Below are positions 21,621 to 32,160 of a DNA stretch of 64,000 nucleotides, in pieces. The notes below the pieces were generated by a model, which saw only the letters and a program-made list of their open reading frames with translations, did not search any database and was not told where the DNA came from. Origin of the DNA: Diabrotica undecimpunctata (taxonomy: Eukaryota; Arthropoda; Insecta; Coleoptera; Chrysomelidae); contig NC_092803.1 in the NCBI RefSeq assembly GCF_040954645.1, positions 61,153,984-61,217,983 of the forward strand, read 5' to 3'. The stretch's first letter is position 1; each line of letters opens with the position of its first letter. Made by a program: the position numbers and the translations under genes.

Positions 21621-23145
21621 GCAGCAATGCGAGGATGCAAATTTACACTTGTGTTTTGAAATTCAGATTACAACTGACGAGTTTTTACAAAGCGGACGGA
21701 AAGACTTCTCCTAGTTATCTCGGCATTCTCACCAGTTACGCTGTATGGCTTAACTACATTGCGATGCTGATGTATGGTACGCACTGTGGTATGTTAGTTT
21801 CTCTTAAATTTAAAATTTTATTCAGTCTGTACCAAAAATATTAAGTAGACAGTTTTTGTGGCCATGACTTCGTCTTCGAATATATTATTTTCAGCGTCGC
21901 CTATAATAAATTATGTCTGGATTAGAATATGAATAGTTCCCATGAACGTGCACGATTCTTCCTTAAACTACTTCTACCAAGTGTTTAACTTACATAATCA
22001 CTCTTAAAATTCTATTAGTTTTGGCTTATAATCAAAGCTAAAAGTAGTAAGATATTCCCATGGGAACCAATACTATGAAAATAACCGTATATACCACCCT
22101 TTTAATTAGCTTTGCCCGAAGTTATAAAAGAAAGAGAAAAATACAATTTCAGTTAGTTCTTAGCTTCAGCTTATCTTAGAGATATTCATACCCAATATCT
22201 CGTGTTGATCAGTTGTGAGGGAACCTGCATTTTATGTGGTAAGACTTGTCAATCTATTGTTAATTTATTCGACAAATAGAAAGGTTCTTTTTATCTCTTA
22301 ATAGGATCCTTCTCTGGACCCGATAACGGGGCCGTTCAACCTTTTTTGCAGTCTACTCTGTTAAGGTAATATACCGTTTTGATCTATTTTGGGGTTTTCT
22401 TTGTCTAACCAGAAAAGGAATTCCGACCAGGACCCAGCTGTTTCTTTGGTGTTAGCATCTGTGATTCTACGAGGCATTGAACTTTTAATGTGAGTTTTTA
22501 TGAGTCTATTGATCATTTTTGCTTTCAAGTTTAATTCGGAACTTTTTTTAGAAATAATTACATATAGTTTCATTATTAACTATATAATTTCTGTTTTGAG
22601 TTATCTTTATTCATTTATAAAGAAAAGGAATGGCGAGCAGTTCTATGCTTAATGTAACTTCATTATACTTTTAAACGAAACAAAAGCCTATTGGATTATT
22701 CAAATATTCCCAAATATTCATTTAATCGTCATTTTGTTATGTTGAGTCGTTTAAAGTTTTAATCAAATTAATTTGTTTATTTCAGTTATTTAAAGACTGC
22801 AACCTGTCTTAGTTATAAGTTTATTGATGACAATAATGGTCGTAAAACAATTGTTTTATTGAGTATTTAATAAATACATTTTCTTGATAATTTTTCGACT
22901 GTTCTAACAAACATTCAAATTTCGTCATTTTGTGTCATGTGGAAAAATTTCACCCAATCATGTCAACATTAGACTGATAATTGCATTCAGTGCAATTTTC
23001 AATCCCTATGACAACACGATCAAGTTTGACAACTACATCCAAATAAATTTCAAAATGTCACGTTTCAAAATCTAATGTTAACTTAAATTTTAATAATTGT
23101 ACTTTCACTAACTGTACTTTTAATAAATAAATGTTTCGTTATGAT
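21621..23145. other. Anonymous sequence
   Basis: No family recognised on either strand. The frame at 22361-22573 (minus) looks incidental. Confidence 0.35.
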
Positions 23146-23517
23146 TTTTTTTGACGTGACAACGTCTTAAATTAGGTTGTGGCTCGGAGTCACTCATGAA
23201 AAAGTTTAACGCCCGCTCACGTCTGTTACGATGAGTCACCGAACGAGAGAGAGGCCCGCCGGACCGGCGAATGCCTTGCGTCTCTCTCCCACTCAAACAT
23301 GATCGGTCCGCTGCGCGCGCAGCACTAGAGAATTAGGCGCGTTGGAAATTAGTTAAGTTTAAGTTTACATGTACAATGTTTTAGTAAACAAAATATATTT
23401 CTATAGTTAAAATTTGTGCAATTCTTATTTTCATTCAATTCCTTGTTCCTATTGTGCAATTTAATAATATTCATATCAATAAATATTCTACCGAGAAAAA
23501 GACGTTGTCACGTAAAA
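23146..23517. mobile_element. GC-rich MITE with TTTTGACGTGACAACGTCTT ends
   Basis: Left end 23149-23170 reads TTTTTGACGTGACAACGTCT. The right end (23500-23516) is its inverted match, AGACGTTGTCACGTAAAA. Length is about 370 bp. The centre (23170-23335) is strikingly GC-rich against an AT-rich background (GCCCGCCGGACCGGCGAATG, CGGTCCGCTGCGCGCGCAGC). No coding potential, so it is probably a non-autonomous DNA element. Confidence 0.65.
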
Positions 23518-23599
23518 TCTTCGCCCGTATAACCGACTTTACAGGCAACAACTTTTTTTTTTTCGAAAAATTATCCGCCGAATATCTCTCGGACATTGA

Positions 23600-23722
23600 T
23601 GAATGCCTCATAATTTCATGACAAATTTCTCAAGCTCGTTGCTTGGAAACAGCACTCAGCCTTCGGCTTCGTGCTGTTACCAAGGAACGAGCTTTCGATT
23701 GTCATGAAATTATCTCGTCTGT
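23600..23722. repeat. Near-perfect hairpin (about 48-bp arms)
   Basis: The left arm blocks ATAATTTCATGACA, AAGCTCGTT, CTTGG and AACAGCAC fold on GTGCTGTT, CCAAG, AACGAGCTT and TGTCATGAAATTAT. The tip GCCTTCGGC is itself a stem with a TTCG-type loop. The flanks (AATATCTCTCGGACATTGAT and ATCAATGTCCTAGGGATATT) extend the pairing to roughly 23581-23745. This is a fold-back MITE or a structured RNA-forming palindrome. Confidence 0.8.
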
Positions 23723-24307
23723 TATCAATGTCCTAGGGATATTACTACTGATAACAGATGTCTGTTTTTTTGAAGTCAGCATCTATTTATTCATAATTTT
23801 TTTGATCATTTAGTAAAAATAATTTTTTGAAGATTTTATTATATATATAATCTCTTTCAGCTTATGGGTAAATATGTCAATTTTTATAATTTTCTTTGCT
23901 TATTCGTTGATGTTTTCTGATGTATTTTTTTGCCTTTGAGAGAAATGTTAATGTAATGTTTCATTTATTTAATCTCGAGACCTTTATCACTCTCAGGTTA
24001 AGAGTCATTGGCGCTTATTTTGTTTTACAGTTTCAGTATTCAGTGTTTCTTGTTTTCCTTTTGTCAAACTGTTATCTAATTATTATCTACCTTTATTTAT
24101 CTATCTGTTTTTGATCTGTTATTTTTCTATAATTATATTTTCTATTATCCCAAACTGAGCAACATTGTCTTCGTTAAGTATTGGTGAACGATCAGCTTTT
24201 TAATAAATAAATCCAATATTCGTTACAACCGCTTGAGATCATTGCTCAGGTGTTAGATTTCTGGATTCTCATTGTATCTTAATAATTAAAGCAAAAGAAT
24301 TTTGAAA

Positions 24308-26245
24308 CCTAGATTTGACCTTCAAATATACATTATTTCTCATTTAGTTGAATTTCATTGATTTAACAGAGGATTATAATTTCAGGTTTCTCTTCTAAAT
24401 ATATGAAAATTGATGCCAGAAGCCCATTAACAAATCATGATAGAAGTGACAGTGATTTGAACCAATATATAACTTCCACTGCCAATGTAAACATTGGAGG
24501 ACAACGTTTTATATGTATCCTTTGCAACAAACAGTTCTCAAACAATTATCGTTTAGAACAACATATGAGGACACACACTGATGAAAAGCCATTTAAATGT
24601 GAAATTTGCACCAAAAAATTTTTAAAGAAACAAGTTTTAAAATCGCATATGATAGTGCATACTGGTGAAAAATCATTTAAATGTGGAATTTGCATGAAAC
24701 AATTTTCAACAAAAAGTAATTTAACAAAACATATGAGATTGCATACTGGTGAAAAATCATTTAAATGCGGAATTTGCATGAAACAATTTTCAACAAAAAG
24801 TAATTTAACAACACATATGCGATTACATACTGGTGAAAAATTATTTAAATGTGAAATTTGCATGAAACAATTTTCAGCAAAAAGTAATTTAACAGCACAT
24901 ATGAGATTGCATACTGGTGAAAAATCATTTAAGTGTGGAATTTGTATGAAACAATTTTCAACAAAGAGTTATTTAACAATACATATGAGAGTGCATACTG
25001 GTGAAAAACCTTTTGCATGTGAAATTTGCTCCAAACAATTTTTAACAAAGAGTTATTTAACAATACATATGAGAGTGCATACTGGTGAAAAACCTTTTGC
25101 GTGTGAAATTTGCACCAAACAATTTTCAACGGCACGAGTTTTAAAACTGCATATGATAGTTCATACTGGTGAAAAATCATTTAAATGTGGAATTTGCATG
25201 AAAGAATTTTCAACGAAAAGTTATTTAACAATACATATGAAATTGCATACTGGTGAAAAACCATTTGAATGTGAAATTTGCACCAAAACATTTTCAAAGA
25301 AAGAAATTTTAAAAACGCATATCAGAGTGCATACTAGTGAAAAATCATTTAATTGTGGAATTTGCATGAAACAATTTTCAACAAAGGATTATTTAACAAA
25401 ACATATTAGATTGCATACTGGTGAAAAACCATTTGAATGTGAAATTTGCATCAAAACATTTTCAAGGAAAGGAAATTTAAAATCGCATATGAGAGTGCAT
25501 ACTGGTGAAAAACTATTTAGATAGAGAATTTGCAGGAAACAATTTTCAAAAAAGGCGTATTTAACAATACTAATGGGATTGCATACTGATGAAAAACCAT
25601 TTGAATGTGGAATTTGCTCCAAACAATTTTTATTAAAGGAATATTTAAAAAGACATATGACAGTGCATGCTGATGAAAAACCATTTAGATGTGAAATTTG
25701 CAATAAACAGTTTTTAAGAAAAAATAATTTAAGATCACATATGAGAGTGGTGCATGCTGGTGAAAAGGTTTCACATGCAAAATATGCTCCAGAAAATTTT
25801 CATATAATTCTGGTTTAAAAGCATATACGCAAACTCATACTGCTGAGTAGTTGTGAAAACACGTAAATTATGTGGCGTAAGACGATCCGCCGGATTAATC
25901 GCAGAGAATCAGCACGAAGAGTGAATACGTCTGTAGCGTATCCGCCACTAATCTATTATTAATAGTTAAATTCTCATGAATATTTTTCTAAGATCCCTCT
26001 AATTTTTAATTGCCTTTGAATACATTTACTCATACAATTAATATGTAGTAAAAACGAATGCCTTTTTTTATTATTCTGATTTCCATGACCTAAAAGAACA
26101 CTTTAAGCAAAAGAATTCCGAAACGTTTAAAAACCAAACCTTAAAATGACTTAAAATCGATTTTTTATTAAAGAAACTGAAAACAAAATACTGATAAAAT
26201 TATTACAATTTTTACGACTTACACAAACATATTTCTTCAAACCAG
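24308..26245 (+). repeat. Tandem duplication unit 1 (zinc-finger gene)
   Basis: A unit of about 1938 bp begins CCTAGATTTGAC (24308), and the same start recurs at 26246. A third start-like remnant occurs near 27947. The sequence before the gene (CATTATTTCTCATTTAGTTG) and after it (GCTGAGTAGTTGTGAAA) is shared by both units. Confidence 0.85.
24386..25848 (+). CDS. C2H2 zinc-finger protein, last exon, with in-frame TAG and late frameshift
   Basis: A splice acceptor (TTTCAG ending 24385) allows an exon that reads FSSKY before the ATG at 24403, so an upstream exon may exist. The frame 24403-25524 has 12 canonical C2H2 fingers of 28 residues joined by TGEK(P/S)F linkers: finger 1 FICILCNKQFSNNYRLEQHM, then near-identical fingers with core ICMKQFSTKS.L..HMRLH. 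A TAG at 25522-25524 interrupts finger 13, which is also damaged (its first Cys is lost and a His replaced). Two more good fingers follow in the same frame. A 1-bp loss near 25770 then shifts the last finger (FTCKICSRKFSYNSGLKAYT), whose natural stop is TAG at 25846-25848. A likely sequence-specific nuclear DNA-binding protein. A 12-finger truncated product is plausible. Confidence 0.8.
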
Positions 26246-26317
26246 CCTAGATTTGACTTCTCAAATTATACATTATTTCTCATTTAGTTGCATTTTATTG
26301 ATTTAACAGAGGATTAT

Positions 26318-27640
26318 AATAATTTTACCAATGTGAATACTGGAGGACAACGTTTTATATGTAAAACTTTGCAAGAAACAGTTTTCAAACAATTATCGAT
26401 TAGAACTACACATGAGGATACACACTGATAAAAAACAATTTGAATGTAAAATTTGCACCAAACAATTTTCAAGGAAATAAGGTTTAAAGTGGCATATGAA
26501 AGTGCATACTGGTGAAAAACCATTTGAGTGCGAAATTTGCACCAAACAATTTTGAACAAAGAGTTTTTTAACAATACATATGAAATTGCATACTGGAAAA
26601 TCATTTAAATGTGTAATTTGCATCAAACAATTTTTAACGAAACTACTATTAAAATCGTATATGAAAGTGCATATTTGTGAAAAATTATTTGAATGTGAAA
26701 TTTGCACCAAGAAGTTTTCAACGAGACACGGTTTAAAATGTTATATGAGAGTCCACACTGATTGCATACTGGAAAATCATTTAAATGTGTAATTTGCATC
26801 GAACAATTTTTAACGAAACTACTATTAAAATCGTATATGAAAGTGCGTATTTGTGAAAAATTATTTGAATGTGAAATTTGCACCAAGAAGTTTTCAACGA
26901 GACACGGTTTAAAATGTTATATGAGAGTCCACACTGATGAAAAACCATTTGAATGTGGAATTTGCACCAAACAGGTTTCAACGAAACAATTTTTAAAATC
27001 ACATATGAGAGTGCACACTGCTGAAAAACCATTTAAATGTGAAATTTTCGCTAAAAAATTTTCAACGAAACACGTTTTAAAATCACATATAATAGTACAT
27101 ACTGGTGAAAGACCATTTGAATGTGACATTTGCACCAAAACATTTTCAAAGAAAGAAATTTTAAAATCGCATATCAGAGTGCATACTAGTGAAAAATCAT
27201 TTAATTGTGGAATTTGCATGAAACAATTTTCAGCAAAGGATTATTTAACAAAACATATTAGATTGCATACTGGTGAAAAATCATTTGAATGTGGAATTTG
27301 CACCAAAAAATTTTCAACAAAGAATTATTTAACAATACAGATTAAATTGCATACTGATGAAAAACCATTTGAATGTGGAATATGTTCCAAACAATTTTCA
27401 ATAAAGGATTATTTAAAAAGGCATATTCCAGTGCATGTTGATGAAAAACCATTTAGATCTGAAATTTGCGCCAAACAATTTTCAACAAAAAATAATTTAA
27501 GATCATATATGAGAGTTGTGCATGCTGGTGAAAAACTATTCACATGCATACAATATGCTTACAATATGATCCAGAAAATTTTCATATGATTCTGATTTGA
27601 AAGCACATATGCAAACTCATACTGCTGAGTAGTTGTGAAA
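26318..27640 (+). pseudogene. C2H2 zinc-finger pseudogene (duplicate of 24386-25848)
   Basis: Compared with unit 1, about 100 bp is missing right at the splice acceptor and start codon (GGATTATAAT joins directly to AATTTTACCAATGTG), so the normal start is gone. Fingers at 26340-26580 are frameshifted. A 176-bp tandem duplication (26591-26766 and 26767-26942, not a multiple of three) breaks the frame again. An open stretch 26762-27589 keeps about nine fingers, but several lost a ligand (KCEIFAKKF, LTIQIKLH, RSEICAKQF). The last finger is disrupted by a small duplication near 27550. Confidence 0.85.
26591..26942 (+). repeat. 176-bp direct tandem duplication inside the zinc-finger pseudogene
   Basis: TACTGGAAAATCATTTAAAT starts both copies (26591 and 26767), and they are nearly identical over two finger units. 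The high identity points to a recent event. Confidence 0.85.
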
Positions 27641-27949
27641 GCACTTAAGTTCTGCAGCGTAAGACCACCCCCCGGATTAATGGCAGTTCCGAACAGACAC
27701 ACATCGAGTATCTTCTTTGAAGAACTTTGAAGAGTAAATACGTCTGCAGCGTCTTCGCAAAGATCTCTAGATAGAGTTGAACTCTTTCGAATATTTTTCA
27801 TACACCCCTAAAATAAGTTTATATGTACCTATACAATTATATACTTATATACACATAAGTATACTTATACAATTGGTATGTAGCAATCACGAATGCCTAA
27901 TGTTTTATTATTACGAATTCCATGATGTAAAAGAACTTATTAACCCAAC

Positions 27950-28444
27950 CTATCTTTGACTTCTTGTGATGCTGGAACTAGTATGTAGATGTAGAGACAT
28001 TCGGACGGACATGAGGGTAGAACTCTGACTTATTTTTGTGAAGATAAATTCAACACATTTTATAGAATACGTTTAATTCTATTACAACTATTTTAATACC
28101 CAAAATGTTCAATTTAAATCTAACAATCTATGTTTTAGACACATAGTTTCGCTGCGTTATCAGTTTTCGATTAGGTAAGCTTGTGTTTGTATCCTAACGT
28201 TAGCTCAGAATTATACTGTGGTATGTGCGGCAAATCAAGTTTTGAGAAAAATGAAAAACAAAAAATGCTTCACTGTAACGGATATACGGGTACACCTAGT
28301 TTTGTATCGATTTAAAGCTTGCTAGTATAGATGTATTATGTACATTTAGAACACAACAAATATGAAAAACAATGTTTTTCTCGAAATTTTTGTAAAACAA
28401 AAAACACATACAACTATGTAATTTTATTTTAGTATTTAATATAG
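27950..28444. other. Anonymous AT-rich sequence
   Basis: No gene, terminal repeat or coding pattern recognised. Confidence 0.35.
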
Positions 28445-28605
28445 TGTTACGATAAATATGACTCATATTTAACCTGTAAACATGTTATTATTCTAAACAA
28501 GAATTTTCTCGTAGATTCTCCGACCCGCTAGAAACCTGTCTGTCGTTTCCTTCCATTCGAGAAAGGTCAACATCCAGTCGAGAGGATTCCAGACTAACGG
28601 CTGTT

Positions 28606-28667
<62 letters not shown>

Positions 28668-28906
28668 GAATTTTCATTGTGTATGTTAGTCTGAATAATA
28701 ATATCGAGTCAAGTTTTGAAATGTAACGCGCGTATTGTCGGGAATATAAATTGTAATAAATGTTGTAAATAAATTATATAATTATAGTGTAAAATAAATT
28801 AGTGTAATATTGTATAAATAAAGACTTTAATAAACTAAGTGTTAGAACATTTAATAATAAATAAAGTTAATAAATTAGACTAATAAACTCAGTTCAATAG
28901 CAACAT
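28445..28906 (+). repeat. LTR-like segment beginning TGTTACGATAAATAT
   Basis: It starts TGTTACGATAAATATGACTC, the same first 15 bases as the LTR-like start at 30239, which there follows a polypurine tract. AATAAA-rich sequence near 28800-28880 would suit the end of an LTR. It contains a (TA)n run at 28608-28664. The right border is uncertain. Confidence 0.4.
28608..28664. repeat. (TA)n microsatellite
   Basis: Pure TA run of about 56 bp. Confidence 0.95.
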
Positions 28907-29073
28907 CTAACTTTGTGATGAAAAGAACTGTGAAATATGGTAATAACTTTATAGAGAAAGATAAAAAACATGTTTATAAAGGTATGTTTACGTGGTACAC
29001 ACAGCATACATTATTACACACTATTGTTTTTGTGTAGTATAGATCCATAGTAAGCCTTATTTACTTCTGGCAT

Positions 29074-29672
29074 CTACTTAAACATACTTTTGATGGCCTG
29101 AACTTTGTTTTGAGAAAGTGATCGTGTGACTAATGAACGAATTGGTTCTGTAATAAATTCTTTCTTTTCGAAGTTAGTTCTAGTAGGCCGAAAATCGTGG
29201 ATAAATACTTTCTTCCAGTCACTATGTATGTGAATCACTTTATATCCTATTTCAAATATGGATTGCGAAAACTTTAATACAGCTACTTGAGTAAATGGTA
29301 TAATCTTAATGGTAGTTATATTGCCGAGCATACGATTTGAAGTCCTTAAAATCGTTTTCCTTCAACTGCGATATCGTATAAGGCTTTCTAGAACTCACCT
29401 TTAATATCAACCGTAAAAGGAGAATAATATTCTGACTTTTTTAAAACTCTTTCTATGCAGCTGTGAACTGCATCTTTCTATTGATTATACGAATGGCCTG
29501 GAGTTGAAAACTTCATTATTATGGATTCGATGTTTAAATTCTTTTTTAGAGAGAACGCAATCGCTGCAGACTCAAGAAAGTTTTTGTTTTGTGGTACACA
29601 ACTGTCACTCCACAATACTATGGTTTTCATATTGGGATGATCTCTAAAAACATTTGAGGAATTCATGGGTGC
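29074..29672 (-). pseudogene. DUF7869-like gene fragment, copy 3
   Basis: The minus frame 29478-29666 reads VLWSDSCVPQNKNFLESAAI and IIMKFSTPGHSYNQ, the D(S)C..QNKN and PGHSY motifs seen in the copies at 1984-3640 and 10231-12526. After a frame change, the frame 29074-29331 continues as the C-terminal half (VIHIHSDWKKVFIHDFRPTR). The fragment abuts the macrodomain frame at 29680 with no spacer, so a junction lies at about 29672-29680. The N-terminal part and TIRs are missing. Confidence 0.55.
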
Positions 29673-29679
29673 CTATTAA

Positions 29680-30249
29680 GGTACCGGTAAAGCAAGACAT
29701 GGTGTTACCACTGAAGAAAAGCAAGATCTACTCGCGCTTCTCGATGACTACTCACTGGTCCTTACCATCCCGGCCAGTATCAAAGACGCACCAGGGTTGG
29801 CATCCGTATTTCGAAGGAAGTTTGGTCGAGTTGAAAAACTTCAATGCCAAGTGCCAGCTTCCGGGAAAGCCTTGAAACTCCAAGACACATCACGTTACCT
29901 TTTCTACCTGGTAACAAAAGACACTGCCCGTGACCAACCTACCTACCGAGATGTATGGAAAGCCTTACTTCAATTGAGAGCCATGCCAAAGTTAGAGTGC
30001 CGCCAATTAGATTGGAGGGTTATCCGAAGTATGGTGGAGGAGATCTTTAAAGACACCGAAGTCCAGGTGTTAGTCTGTTGCAATCCGTATAGTTACTGGT
30101 GCGGAGAGAAAACCATCCCTTGTCATTTTCATACAACTGGAAGTTGTAAAAGAGGGTCCAGTTGCCGATACCAGCATACCGTTCCAGTTCCAGTCCCGAC
30201 AAGGTTCCAGGAGGAAGCATCTTTTCAGAGGGGGGCAATGTTACGATAA
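29680..30249 (+). CDS. Macrodomain (TARG1/OARD1-like) plus CCCH zinc-finger ORF, 5'-truncated, next to an LTR-like end
   Basis: The open frame from 29680 (after TAA at 29677) to the stop at 30247-30249 has no clear ATG, so it is truncated upstream. Residues 1-60 (GLASVFRRKFGRVEKLQ) match 'G.A..F++KFG.V..L', and residues 80-135 (SRYLFYLVTKDTARDQPTYR, VIRSMVEEIFKDTEVQVLVC) match the second half of the TARG1-type macrodomain, whose known relatives remove ADP-ribose. The Lys of 'YLVTK' is kept, but the 'GLDR' segment holding the catalytic Asp in human OARD1 appears shortened to ECRQLDW, so activity is doubtful. A CCCH finger follows: C-X7-C-X5-C-X3-H in CHFHTTGSCKRGSSCRYQH. The ORF ends in a polypurine tract and TGTTACGATAAAT, implying it is the 3' end of an LTR retroelement. 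Confidence 0.65.
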   Translation, partial: GTGKARHGVTTEEKQDLLALLDDYSLVLTIPASIKDAPGLASVFRRKFGRVEKLQCQVPASGKALKLQDTSRYLFYLVTKDTARDQPTYRDVWKALLQLRAMPKLECRQLDWRVIRSMVEEIFKDTEVQVLVCCNPYSYWCGEKTIPCHFHTTGSCKRGSSCRYQHTVPVPVPTRFQEEASFQRGAMLR

Positions 30250-30371
30250 ATATCATGGCCTATAAAACTGTAAATATATTATGACTAATTCTTTTCTGTT
30301 CTAGTTATTTCGGCGCTCAGTTGAAAGACCTGTTGACCTGAATTATGATAAGTCACCCACGTGATGTATTT
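30228..30371 (+). repeat. Polypurine tract and LTR-like start
   Basis: AGAGGGGGGCAA directly precedes TGTTACGATAAATATCATGG at 30239. The first 15 bases match 28445. A G-rich tract ahead of TG is the usual border of a 3' LTR. The right end is lost or hidden by the Penelope copy from 30372. Confidence 0.5.
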
Positions 30372-31853
30372 AACACATGTATTTAAACCACACGTGGTGC
30401 ATATAATTTTAACAAATTAATTTAAGTTAAAAGTTTAATTGTATTATATTAAAAAAATATAATTCAGTATTATATTTAAAAGTTTATCTATACAATTTAA
30501 TAAAGCTTATTTATATTAAAATAATCCAATTAATTATTACATTTATCCTTAGAAAATGGAAGTATAGACTTTTTTGGATCGAAATAATAATATAAAATAA
30601 AGACAATCCTATAGATTATGTTTATCTGTATGCCCGTCCGTCCGTCTCTCTGTTCAGTCTTAGATTGAAAAACTGTAATAGATAGAGAAAAACTGATGAT
30701 GGATTCCGATTCAATACATATCAGCATGGTTCAAGTTGTTAAGGAGCTTTTAAAAATATACAGTGTGTTTCCTTAAAAATAAAGACTATGTAGTGTGTAA
30801 GCCTTGCGTAAATCACCCTGCTCATTTAAATTTAGATAATTATGAACCCACAACCTCCTAAATTATACTTTTATGTAACTACACGGACCTGATCACCCAA
30901 TAAGACCTGTAGTTTCTTTTCATACAGCTCTGTCATATAAACTTTCAAAAAAACTCTTAGAGATTATTTTAGAACCCACTAAATTTTAACTAGTTAATAA
31001 AATTCAACATTTTCAATTACGTAACAACTCTAGATTCATTTCATTTGATGTAAAAAATCTTTTTCCTATAATAGTATACCTCCTACAGAAACTTTTGTTC
31101 TAGCAAAAAAACCTTTTAGACCATTATTACAAATCCAATCATTACATCTTCTACTGATGATCTGATTACTTTGAATTTAATAACCAAATATACACAAATA
31201 AGAGTGCAGGACTTATAAAGGGTAATCCTCTAAGCCCATTGCTATCAGATATTTTTATGGATCATCTAGAAACAAAGATTTCAAAACATCCTGTATTCAA
31301 ACAGTTTTTATATTGATGGAGATACATACACAATGTACTGGTATGTTTTACACATCGAGCAAAAAGACAAAAGAGGGAATCTAATCGTTATGAAAAGGCG
31401 ACCAAAAAAGTGGCCTCTGATGGCGGACATATCCGGAAATGCGAATGCGCCAAATTTAAATTTTCCGACACTTATTAACAGTAGCTATAAAATAGTTTTC
31501 AGAATGTGTCTTAGACGAGAAAATTTTAAATAAATATTAACGATAACAGTCTAAAATGTAAAACAATTGTTAAAAAACTTCAATATAAATAAGATTTCAT
31601 GTGACAGTTAGGTCAAATAATAAGATAACCCGACTAAATTTGATTTCTTAAACAAGGAAAGACTCTCTTTCCTTGTTTAATTTGGCCTCTCAAGATGGCA
31701 CTTCCTGGCTAGCAATATTTTTGCCCCCACTACCTTTACACCTTTTTACTACCTCTTTTGTCTTTTTGCTCGATGGTTTTACAGGAACTAACAGGTAACT
31801 TGACTAATTCTTATCATATATTAATTCACTCTATAGCCATATTGAATTTCCAG
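30372..31853 (+). mobile_element. Penelope-like retroelement fragment (left copy)
   Basis: Frames read RPVVSFHTALSYKLSKKLLE (30905 on) and NNSRFISFDVKNLFPI (31021 on), the Penelope RT start 'RP+VS....Y.LSK.L...FVSFDV..LFT', then LIKGNPLSPLLSDIFMDHLE (31210 on), the RT palm motif. The continuation after a 424-bp hAT-type insert (31351-31774) is TNRQLDQFLSYINSL. Stops are common. The whole segment is repeated in inverted orientation at 37732-41250, so the pair is tail-to-tail around Cap-G exon 1. The copy ends abruptly at 31853 (AATTTCCA, then foreign sequence). Confidence 0.8.
31351..31774. mobile_element. hAT-type MITE with 8-bp target duplication
   Basis: GTTTTACA occurs immediately before (31343-31350) and after (31775-31782). 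The inverted Penelope copy (37796-37806) has it only once, a perfect empty site. The ends are inverted repeats: CATCGAGCAAAAAGACAAAA then GAGG on the left, CCTCTTTTGTCTTTTTGCTC then GATG on the right. An 8-bp duplication is diagnostic of hAT elements. No transposase. A hairpin (AAACAAGGAAAGA / TCTTTCCTTGTTT) lies at 31652-31680. Confidence 0.9.
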
Positions 31854-32160
31854 TATGGCTTCCTCCTGGCCTAAATCAAGTAAAGAAATTAAATATCTTT
31901 GACAGCCACTTTAAAGTCGACTTTAACATAAAGTCGCCTTTTACTAAAGTCCACTTATTCCAATATTTATTTATCTGCACCATATAATAAATAGTTATGT
32001 TAAATTATAACAACTAAAATATATTTTTTAAATATATACTACCCAAAATTTGATGGGTTTAGTATACACTTCCACTATTTAGAATAATTCTTCTTTTTTT
32101 TTAAAGAAAGAAGTCTGCAATAGTAGGATACTTGAGCTATTAATACTGAGAAGTAGGAAT

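Larger units (their letters stand above)
26246..27946 (+). repeat. Tandem duplication unit 2 (zinc-finger pseudogene)
   Basis: Homologous to unit 1 from CCTAGATTTGACTTCTC (26246) to the region around 27945. Downstream parts also correspond (GAATGCCT...TTTTATTATT at 26055 and 27892). Confidence 0.8.

Noticed and set aside
24546..27219. Many minus-strand open frames (83-105 codons) opposite the zinc-finger array
   Set aside because: They are periodic antisense shadows of the repeated 84-bp finger units and match nothing on their own.
24400..27600. Regularly spaced near-identical 84-bp repeats, superficially CRISPR-like
   Set aside because: The repeats encode consecutive C2H2 fingers in frame with TGEK linkers. 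There are no unique spacers.
27559..27801. Minus-strand frame containing FGTAINPGGGLT, which resembles a macrodomain 'NPGGG' motif
   Set aside because: The rest of the frame lacks macrodomain structure, and it lies antisense to the end of the zinc-finger unit, which is duplicated DNA. A chance match.
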